A DNA stretch of 6,754 nucleotides. Origin: Candidatus Nomurabacteria bacterium (GTDB lineage: Bacteria; Patescibacteriota; Minisyncoccia; Phycocordibacterales; PALSA-1337). The notes beneath the pieces are model-generated. The model saw only the letters and a program-made list of their open reading frames with translations. It did not search any database and was not told where the DNA came from. How positions within the stretch are numbered: the stretch's first letter is position 1; the number at the start of each line of letters is the position of its first letter. This document shows positions 1 through 4,243 of this stretch, in pieces. The stretch lies in NCBI GenBank assembly GCA_943354625.1, contig CALRCS010000039.1, positions 1-6,754 of the forward strand, written 5' to 3'. A program made the position numbers and the translations under genes.

Positions 1-2
1 CC

Positions 3-140
3 ACCCATTTTTACTGGGGCTATGGTGTGGCGGGGCTGAATACAGATGCAGTCGGCGCGGAAGCTCGGGGGTCTGGGGGGAGAGGTTTCCGCGCCGTCCC
101 ATGCTTTTCGAGGGAATCCTTAAATACAAAAATATCATAA
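3..140 (+). CDS. 3' end of a reading frame entering from outside the window (partial, uncertain)
   Basis: The frame starting at base 3 is open from the window edge to a TAA at 138-140, giving 45 residues that begin THFYWGYGVAGLNTDAVG and end SRESLNTKIS. The stretch GRGFRAVPCFS resembles the closing GFR(V/A) segment of C-type-lectin/FGE-sulfatase-like domains, some of which are found in surface proteins and diversity-generating-retroelement targets. That likeness is short and from memory. Most of the codons lie inside the 74-bp inverted repeat, so the same peptide is also encoded at the far end of the window on the other strand. Without the upstream part the gene cannot be identified, and the open frame may be chance in a GC-rich repeat. 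Confidence 0.3.
   Translation, partial: THFYWGYGVAGLNTDAVGAEARGSGGRGFRAVPCFSRESLNTKIS
37..110 (+). repeat. Left arm of a perfect 74-bp inverted repeat
   Basis: Bases 37-110 are the exact reverse complement of 6681-6754, with identity ending at 110/111. The arm is GC-rich in an AT-rich setting. It contains its own hairpin: a 10-bp stem, CGGCGCGGAA (53-62) with TTCCGCGCCG (87-96), around a 24-nt loop holding runs of five and six G. It could be a terminal repeat of a mobile segment, a conserved 3' coding segment of paralogous genes, or a multi-copy repeat at which an assembler broke the contig. The sequence alone does not decide between these. Confidence 0.9.
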
Positions 141-186
141 TATCTAAACTTTGGAATAGAATATAAGGTATTACTAATTTGTGAAA

Positions 187-217
187 GAAAAAAGCCACGC
201 AGTGTGAGTGCGGGGCT
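187..217 (-). terminator. Rho-independent terminator of the 237-1295 gene
   Basis: Read on the minus strand, a 9-bp stem (AGCCCCGCA with TGCGTGGCT, one mismatch, 7-nt loop; plus bases 193-217) is followed at once by six T (plus 188-193) and a T-rich tail. It begins 20 nt past the TAA of the minus-strand gene, the normal place for its terminator. Confidence 0.8.
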
Positions 218-236
218 GTGTAACCGAAGATTGCTT

Positions 237-1295
237 TTACGGAACACTTTGTTGTGAACCGATTGGATTTTCACCCTCCTTGATCTTATCCTTCCGGACC
301 CAAGTAGGGCGTACCCAGATTGTGGCGAAGGCCGTGGGATCATTACCGAACCCACTCGGTCGTCTCCAGTATCCTCTCCTGAAATGAGGCCGGACACCTC
401 CACCAGTTTCCTGATCGGAATGTGTTCCATTCGATTGTGAGGAGAATGCTGTCGATGTCGAGAGTTCGAACAACTCAGCACCAGTAGTAATTCGTCGTTT
501 TTTATTCGGCTTCGAATTAACTGGATGTTGAATTTTTGTGACTTTCTCTCCATCATGCTCCCGTGCAGATTGCAGATAGAGATTTGTGCCGAGGGCCAAC
601 TGAAATATCATCTCCCAATCGTCACGCTCATCTGCGGGTGCACTTTCGAAAATGCTCTCTCTGCATGATTTGGTATCGAAGAGAAAACACGTGTACCCGG
701 TCACAAAGCGCGACTGAGCTTTCCTCGTGAATTTGTCGAGAAACTTCATGAACCCTGGATTGCGGTTCTGAGCGTCCTTCTCGGCTCGCTGTTTTTCCCG
801 TTCATCGAACGGTTCGTAATCCTCATACTCTTTCGGGTATGACCTGATGGACAGAGCTTTCGTGTTGGGACAGTAGGAACACAGGATGAAATCATGTTTC
901 CTACCCGCAGAAGAAGTTATTGGCTTCTCAAGCCGGATCACAAATGCTTGTGACACCCACTTCATGCCTTCGGCAGAAAAATCCGGTAGATCGGTTGCCA
1001 AAAGCATTTCGCAAAGGGCACCCGATATACTGAAGATTCTTTTCGAATGAAAGTACCAGTCAGCTAAATCCGAAGCATTGTCGAAGGCAAACTTATACTG
1101 ATCCCCGGCATCAAATAAATCACTACAGATCTGCATTGAGGCTGCCATGTTTCTTTCGACAAGAGCCTTCCGTAAGGTATGAGGCTCTGGCACATGACTC
1201 ACATCTCCACCATTACTTTTAACTCCGAGACGGACGAGCCATAGGGCATCCTCGTGCTCATTTAAGATGTTTTCGAGACGGTCTGCTGTTTTCAA
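237..1295 (-). CDS. Phage/plasmid-type protein with AcrVA2-like C-terminal RRGxWRR...WVRPxW motif
   Basis: A 352-aa soluble protein with no signal peptide or membrane helix. The start is TTG at 1295: AAGGAGGG lies 4 nt upstream, one of the best SD sites in the window, and no upstream ATG extends the frame. The N-terminal half is helical with a hydrophobic strand-like segment (about residues 112-122). Residues 160-195 are highly charged. The C-terminus has PHFRRGYWRR (303-312) and ATIWVRPTWV (324-333). This paired motif is shared, from memory, by a broad set of phage and plasmid proteins to which the Cas12a inhibitor AcrVA2 (RRGHYHGYW...VRWQPAVFV) belongs. Anti-CRISPR activity is not implied, since most relatives are uncharacterised. 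It is a single gene with its own terminator, divergent from the methyltransferase operon. The family link is an inference from short motifs; the ORF itself is secure. Confidence 0.85.
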   Translation of the reverse strand: MKTADRLENILNEHEDALWLVRLGVKSNGGDVSHVPEPHTLRKALVERNMAASMQICSDLFDAGDQYKFAFDNASDLADWYFHSKRIFSISGALCEMLLATDLPDFSAEGMKWVSQAFVIRLEKPITSSAGRKHDFILCSYCPNTKALSIRSYPKEYEDYEPFDEREKQRAEKDAQNRNPGFMKFLDKFTRKAQSRFVTGYTCFLFDTKSCRESIFESAPADERDDWEMIFQLALGTNLYLQSAREHDGEKVTKIQHPVNSKPNKKRRITTGAELFELSTSTAFSSQSNGTHSDQETGGGVRPHFRRGYWRRPSGFGNDPTAFATIWVRPTWVRKDKIKEGENPIGSQQSVP

Positions 1296-1299
1296 ATAA

Positions 1300-1307
1300 C
1301 CCTCCTT
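1300..1307 (-). promoter_or_regulatory. Shine-Dalgarno site deciding the TTG start at 1295
   Basis: The minus strand reads AAGGAGGG, then TTAT, then TTG. The strength and spacing of this site support TTG as the true start, in a window where most other genes have weak ribosome binding sites. Confidence 0.8.
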
Positions 1308-1342
1308 TCTTTGGTAAATTGTTGATCCTTTTCCTAAAAACT

Positions 1343-1371
1343 ACCTTAACACACCAGATTGACTTTGTAAA
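1343..1371 (-). promoter_or_regulatory. Possible promoter of the 237-1295 gene
   Basis: On the minus strand TTTACA (1371-1366) is followed after 17 nt by TAAGGT (1348-1343). The -35 is good and the -10 is weak. The predicted leader is about 40 nt and contains the strong SD. The element overlaps the plus-strand promoter candidate at 1359-1387, so the two divergent units could compete. Confidence 0.4.
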
Positions 1372-1387
1372 GGATTTATGCTAGGTT
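1359..1387 (+). promoter_or_regulatory. Possible upstream promoter of the 1434-2706 operon (extended -10)
   Basis: TTGACT (1359-1364), a 17-nt spacer and TAGGTT (1382-1387), preceded by an extended -10 TGC (1379-1381). It would give a leader of about 40 nt that has no SD before the ATG at 1434. Confidence 0.4.
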
Positions 1388-1398
1388 TTCCATAGTTC

Positions 1399-1426
1399 TT
1401 TGAGTTCCCCAACCATGTAGTATACT
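1399..1426 (+). promoter_or_regulatory. Possible leaderless promoter of the 1434-2706 operon
   Basis: TATACT (1421-1426) ends only 7 nt before the ATG at 1434, so transcription would begin at or next to the start codon. TTTGAG (1399-1404, 16-nt spacer) is the best -35 candidate. The lack of any SD before this ATG agrees with leaderless initiation. Confidence 0.45.
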
Positions 1427-1433
1427 TAACCCC

Positions 1434-2204
1434 ATGAACACAACTACTTCAGTTTCGGCAGAAGGGTTTACCCTTCAACTCTCTCGGAGAGTCCTCGAAC
1501 CTGAAGAAGTAATTTCAGGGGAAGAGGCAAAAGCATACGCCAACCGGCGTGACAACAGGACGTTGAGCTCAAAACTCATCGCTACCGACATTGTGGAGAA
1601 GCTCTCGCTCACTCCTGCATCAAACGTTTTGGAAGTTGCCTGCGGTCCTGGTCAACTTGCTTATGAGCTTTGGAAAGTCGTAGGTTGCTCGATAATGGCA
1701 ACTGACGGCAGCCCCGAACTCATTGAGGCAGCAACCGATCGCTACAAGGAAACTCCAATCCGCTTTGTTACGGAAAATCTGCACAGCCATACCGGAAAAG
1801 AAGAATACGATGCAGTGATCTGCAAAGATTCATTTCATTACTTCTTTGATTCCGAGAAGGCAGTCGCAGAGATGCTCTCACTCTTGAAGCCGGGCGGTAA
1901 AATCTACATTTTCGATCTGTGCAGAAATGTGCGAATCGAGGAAGTGGAATATCGCTTATCTTCAATACAGGCATCACATGAGCAGATGCGCTTCCTCAGG
2001 TCCTTGAACGCTTCACTTACAGTTCAGGAATTTGAAGAAGCTTGCGGCTCAGCTAAGGTTTCCGTTTTCTATCCCCTTGGTTTCTCGCAAGAGAATCTGA
2101 AGGCGCACGAAACAGAGATTGGGGCTGATGTCGTGAAGGAGTTTCAACTCTCCTCGCTGTTCTCGGTCTACGTAATTGAAAAAGGAGGTGTGAATCGTGA
2201 ATAA
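1434..2204 (+). CDS. Class I SAM-dependent methyltransferase, substrate unknown
   Basis: A 256-aa protein with the Rossmann-fold methyltransferase motifs in order: motif I VLEVACGPG (65-73) binding SAM, the acidic post-I loop ATDGSPELIEAA (89-100), YDAVICKDSFHYF (125-137) for motif II, and LLKPGGKIYIFDLCR (150-164) for motif III. The pattern matches the Methyltransf_11/25 (UbiE/BioC-like) group, which methylates small molecules or proteins rather than DNA; no DNA-methylase NPPY or PCQ motif is present. About 40 residues precede the fold and about 90 residues after motif III probably form the substrate cap. The ATG has no SD, with a -10 just upstream suggesting a leaderless mRNA. It overlaps the next gene by 8 nt, so the two products probably act together. 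The substrate cannot be told from the sequence. Confidence 0.93.
   Translation: MNTTTSVSAEGFTLQLSRRVLEPEEVISGEEAKAYANRRDNRTLSSKLIATDIVEKLSLTPASNVLEVACGPGQLAYELWKVVGCSIMATDGSPELIEAATDRYKETPIRFVTENLHSHTGKEEYDAVICKDSFHYFFDSEKAVAEMLSLLKPGGKIYIFDLCRNVRIEEVEYRLSSIQASHEQMRFLRSLNASLTVQEFEEACGSAKVSVFYPLGFSQENLKAHETEIGADVVKEFQLSSLFSVYVIEKGGVNRE
2184..2188 (+). promoter_or_regulatory. Shine-Dalgarno site for the GTG start at 2197
   Basis: GGAGG lies 8 nt before GTG, inside the last codons of the methyltransferase gene. It supports the GTG start and re-initiation across the 8-nt overlap. Confidence 0.8.
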
Positions 2205-2706
2205 TCAAACTCCCGAACTGATCCACCAAGTATTCACACTCCTCGAAGTCGAAAACTTCTTTGCTTTATCGAGAGCCTACACCCGAGAAGATCAGAAGCT
2301 CATGAAAAGTGGAGAATGGGATCCTCAAAATCCCGCTCTTATCACCAACAGAGTGAAGAAGTTTCTCGAGCAGATTGATCCGAATGACCTTAGTGAGAAT
2401 GACAGGAGTTGGTACTTCGAAGTCCTCTGGTTCTGGTATCACCATGCGACAAGTTGCACTTCGTGGATTACGAACCGACCGCTTGCACAAGCTTACGCTA
2501 CTAAGGCACTTGCTTTGCAGGAAAAATGCCAACCGGAAGGCTTCGGCCAACCGAATCGCATCACTCGACTTCTCTGGCTTATTGTTCACGACAGAGTGGA
2601 TGAGGCAAGAGAATGGATGGCACAGAAGCCAGTCGGTGCTGATGAAGTCGAACACAAAAACGGTCTTGAACTTATCGAGGAATATGAACAGCGAAAGGCC
2701 AAATGA
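2197..2706 (+). CDS. Hypothetical Trp-rich helical protein, partner of the SAM methyltransferase
   Basis: A 169-aa protein that I do not recognise. The start is GTG at 2197, with GGAGG 8 nt upstream; the first 8 nt overlap the end of the methyltransferase gene, so the pair is translationally coupled. The protein looks wholly alpha-helical and soluble. An aromatic block SWYFEVLWFWYHHATSCTSW (71-90) is followed by helices PLAQAYATKALALQEK (95-110) and ITRLLWLIVHDRVDEAREW (122-140), whose spacing recalls TPR-like repeats. The tail is charged (EEYEQRKAK). There is no signal peptide, membrane helix or metal motif. A substrate-presenting or scaffolding partner for the methyltransferase is plausible but rests only on gene order. 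It ends with TGA just before a strong terminator. Confidence 0.85.
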   Translation: MNNQTPELIHQVFTLLEVENFFALSRAYTREDQKLMKSGEWDPQNPALITNRVKKFLEQIDPNDLSENDRSWYFEVLWFWYHHATSCTSWITNRPLAQAYATKALALQEKCQPEGFGQPNRITRLLWLIVHDRVDEAREWMAQKPVGADEVEHKNGLELIEEYEQRKAK

Positions 2707-2715
2707 AATTCACGG

Positions 2716-2758
2716 GCGACCAAGGCAGAAATGCTAAGGTCGCTCTTTTTATTTATTT
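2716..2758 (+). terminator. Rho-independent terminator of the 1434-2706 operon
   Basis: GCGACC (2716-2721) pairs with GGTCGC (2738-2743). Inside it, after an AA/AA internal loop, GCA pairs with TGC around a GAAA tetraloop (2728-2731). TCTTTTTATTTATTTT follows. It sits 10 nt after the TGA of the plus-strand operon. On the other strand the same hairpin lies just past the minus-strand operon but has no good T-tract there. The T-tract overlaps the 3' end of the convergent gene that stops at 2753. Confidence 0.85.
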
Positions 2759-3103
2759 TCTGCTTTTCTCATATTCCAGTGATTTTTCCGCTGGTGATAT
2801 ACCTCCAATAGCCTTGTGGGGAAAATAATTCCAAGCATCAGTAACCAATTCCAGAATATTACTCAATTCTATATCACCTTCGCCAGTATCAAACATAGCA
2901 ATGACATCCGTTAAATCATCCTGACCTTCTTCGTTGTAAATGATTTCCTTTATATGGTCTAGAGTAAAATCACTTTTGGCTTCTTTGAGAAAATTTATCA
3001 TCTCTTGCTCAATTTCTTTACGCTTCACTATAATTTCTTGTTTTGATTCGATTTCCATAAAAATGTTTTTATACTTACTTTTTGGAATGAGGAGATTAAG
3101 CAA
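2753..3103 (-). CDS. Small WNYFPHK-motif protein, third gene of the TIR operon
   Basis: A 116-aa soluble protein. The N-terminal part is a charged helix, possibly coiled coil (about residues 17-45). It is followed by DFTLDHIKEII and an acidic middle, and the C-terminus carries TDAWNYFPHKAIGGISPAE (89-106). This WNxFPHKxxGGxSPxE signature occurs, from memory, in many small bacterial proteins of unknown function, often near SEC-C or pRiA4b-type proteins. It only superficially resembles the RPHxSLGG tail of IS transposases. The longest start is TTG at 3103, overlapping the TIR stop by 8 nt, which suggests coupling. ATG at 3058 (MEIESK) is a real alternative giving 101 aa, and neither has a clear SD. 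It could be an adaptor or regulator of the TIR module; the function is unknown. Confidence 0.8.
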   Translation of the reverse strand: MLNLLIPKSKYKNIFMEIESKQEIIVKRKEIEQEMINFLKEAKSDFTLDHIKEIIYNEEGQDDLTDVIAMFDTGEGDIELSNILELVTDAWNYFPHKAIGGISPAEKSLEYEKSRK

Positions 3104-3764
3104 CTTTTACCAATTCGTAATTATCTATATTATTGTTTATTCCTATCACATGGTCAAGATAAACATTGATATTTAACATAAAGTCGCTCCATTTGACAGG
3201 ATAAATATAGGAATGGTCATCACCTGTGTGATGGTGATTATTGCAAGTCGTGCAACGGATTAGATTTTTTTCATTTCTGTTAAACATATTATTTCCAAGA
3301 ATTTTGAATAGTGAATCAGTACTCCACCTTGTTACACATGAGTAATGATTAACTATATATGAATAGCTTCCAGTTTCATCTGGAATTACGACAGCTAATA
3401 TCCCATTTGCCCCACTCGTTCTATCATCCCTTGTCTTCTCCCGTAAAGAATATGCCACTTCCCAAGGTATCCACTGGTCTGCTTCAGGTTTGTAAATTTC
3501 CTTCATGTTTTTTGAAATCAAAACCACAGTCACGCTACTGTCATAGATTTTATTGCGCAAATTTGAAGCGATCGTCTCATCTTTAAAGCCACTCATATCC
3601 TCTCCATCATCCTCTCCCTTAATTATGTGGTCATTCGCATCCAGATGATCATGCAACCAATTTACATAATGTCTTACTGTCGTAGGATCATTTTCTCCAG
3701 CTCTATGTATATGTTGAACGCTGGAATCGCCGTACTTATAACTCACAAAAACTTTTCTTGCCAT
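3096..3764 (-). CDS. TIR-like domain protein (DUF1863/ThsB type), probable NAD+-acting immune effector or signal producer
   Basis: A 222-aa protein. Residues 1-145 form a TIR-like fold: KVFVSYKYGDSS (4-15) is the first strand and loop, DETIASNLRNKIYDSSVTVVLISKN (62-86) contains the central helix and strand, and QWIPWEVAYSLRE (97-109) holds E102 four residues after W98. That is the spacing of the catalytic Glu in NADase TIR domains (SARM1 WVHKE), so NAD+ cleavage or cyclic ADP-ribose-type signalling is likely but unproven. The arrangement matches the DUF1863/MTH538 family that includes Thoeris ThsB. The C-terminal part (146-222) has CTTCNNHHHTGDDH (171-184), a possible metal site, then a YIYPVKWSDF motif typical of the family as I recall it. 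ATG at 3764 lies 4 nt after the stop of the membrane-protein gene, and the 3' end overlaps the next gene. No ThsA partner is present. Confidence 0.9.
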   Translation of the reverse strand: MARKVFVSYKYGDSSVQHIHRAGENDPTTVRHYVNWLHDHLDANDHIIKGEDDGEDMSGFKDETIASNLRNKIYDSSVTVVLISKNMKEIYKPEADQWIPWEVAYSLREKTRDDRTSGANGILAVVIPDETGSYSYIVNHYSCVTRWSTDSLFKILGNNMFNRNEKNLIRCTTCNNHHHTGDDHSYIYPVKWSDFMLNINVYLDHVIGINNNIDNYELVKVA

Positions 3765-3768
3765 ATTT

Positions 3769-4161
3769 TTATAGAATTAAAATAATAATTATGTGAACCA
3801 ATACTAATCCACCATAAAACACAAACAGTGTCGAAGAAAGAGAGCAATCAAACCAACTCTCTCCTTTTTCACATCTCTCTGTTTTCATTGAAAAATCGAT
3901 TTCATTTTCTTTTTTCTTTGCTATACGCTCATAGAGATCGCGAAAAAGCTTCTCTTGATACAAGTAATAACCGTCTAGTATCCAAAAGAAAAATAAAACA
4001 GAAAGTGAGACCATGATATACCGACAATCTAGATCCTTTAATCCAAATGCTAGCAATCCGCCGACAACAGTTATCGTCCACCCCTTCAATAGAAAGGAAT
4101 TATTAGCCATTCTATTTATAGTTGTCTGTATAAACTCAAGATGTTTTAGTTTTGCTTCCAT
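3769..4161 (-). CDS. Three-helix membrane protein, partner of the TIR protein
   Basis: A 130-aa integral membrane protein and first gene of the operon. A polar N-terminal helix (MEAKLKHLEFIQTTINRMAN) leads to NSFLLKGW (21-28). TM segments lie at about 27-43, 48-67 and 109-130. Between the second and third is a cytoplasmic-looking charged stretch, YLYQEKLFRDLYERIAKKKE (66-85), followed by EIDFSM (87-92). The FLLKGW and WILDGYYLYQEKLFR signatures recall, from memory, a family often encoded next to DUF1863 TIR-like genes. The likely role is a membrane receptor or pore that works with the TIR protein, as in other TIR-transmembrane defence pairs. Only 4 nt separate it from the TIR start. Its promoter faces that of the LexA-methyltransferase gene. 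Confidence 0.88.
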   Translation of the reverse strand: MEAKLKHLEFIQTTINRMANNSFLLKGWTITVVGGLLAFGLKDLDCRYIMVSLSVLFFFWILDGYYLYQEKLFRDLYERIAKKKENEIDFSMKTERCEKGESWFDCSLSSTLFVFYGGLVLVHIIIILIL

Positions 4162-4163
4162 GA

Positions 4164-4214
4164 TTTGTGGATAACCTCGCTTTGTCTTTCGGCTTCCGTT
4201 CGGTTATAATCAAA
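4164..4214. promoter_or_regulatory. Operator-like repeats in the divergent promoter region
   Basis: Two nested patterns are visible. An imperfect 13-bp inverted repeat, TTTGTGGATAACC (4164-4176) with GGTTATAATCAAA (4202-4214), matches at 10 of 13 positions. Between its arms is a direct repeat, TTTC-N7-GTTC (4187-4201; TTCGG twice, 11 bp apart), which resembles the GTTC-N7-GTTC LexA box of Alphaproteobacteria with one mismatch. The direct repeat fills the spacer of the plus promoter and lies just past the predicted minus-strand start. Repression by the fused LexA domain at this site is an inference. Confidence 0.45.
4182..4210 (+). promoter_or_regulatory. Sigma-70-type promoter of the LexA-methyltransferase gene
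   Basis: TTGTCT (4182-4187), a 17-nt spacer and a consensus TATAAT (4205-4210). The start would be near 4217, leaving a leader of about 27 nt with no clear SD. The spacer carries the TTCGG direct repeat, so a bound repressor would block RNA polymerase. Confidence 0.75.
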
Positions 4215-4242
4215 TTGTAGCGCAAGTAGATTTTTAATGCAA
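4214..4242 (-). promoter_or_regulatory. Promoter of the TIR/membrane operon
   Basis: On the minus strand TTGCAT (4242-4237), a 17-nt spacer and TACAAT (4219-4214). The start is predicted near 4207, giving a leader of about 46 nt to the ATG at 4161. The region overlaps the plus promoter, and the operator-like repeats lie in the early transcribed region. Confidence 0.6.
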
Positions 4243-4243
4243 T

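Noticed and set aside
37..110. Integron attC site
   Set aside because: No RYYYAAC/GTTRRRY core pair is visible, the stem is perfect without extrahelical bases, and the gene layout is not one of single-orientation cassettes.
151..158. TTGGAATA shared just inside both repeat arms (151-158 and 6650-6643)
   Set aside because: It is eight bases in AT-rich DNA at different distances from the arms, so chance is enough to explain it.
20..556. 178-aa minus-strand open frame over the left repeat and the 3' part of the 237-1295 gene
   Set aside because: It overlaps a well-supported gene in another frame, runs through the terminator and repeat, and its Arg/Ser-rich translation shows no family likeness.
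2375..2737. 120-aa plus-strand open frame
   Set aside because: It lies inside the coupled 2197-2706 gene in another frame, has no SD, and runs through the terminator stem.
2785..2840. Transposase remnant suggested by WNYFPHKAIGGISPAE
   Set aside because: The resemblance to the RPHxSLGG tail of IS3-type transposases is superficial. There is no DDE core, no terminal repeats, and the protein is a complete small ORF in an operon.
4162..4243. Classical LexA boxes CTGT-N8-ACAG (Gram-negative) or GAAC-N4-GTTC (Gram-positive)
   Set aside because: Neither pattern is present; only the direct-repeat form with one mismatch and the imperfect inverted repeat are seen.
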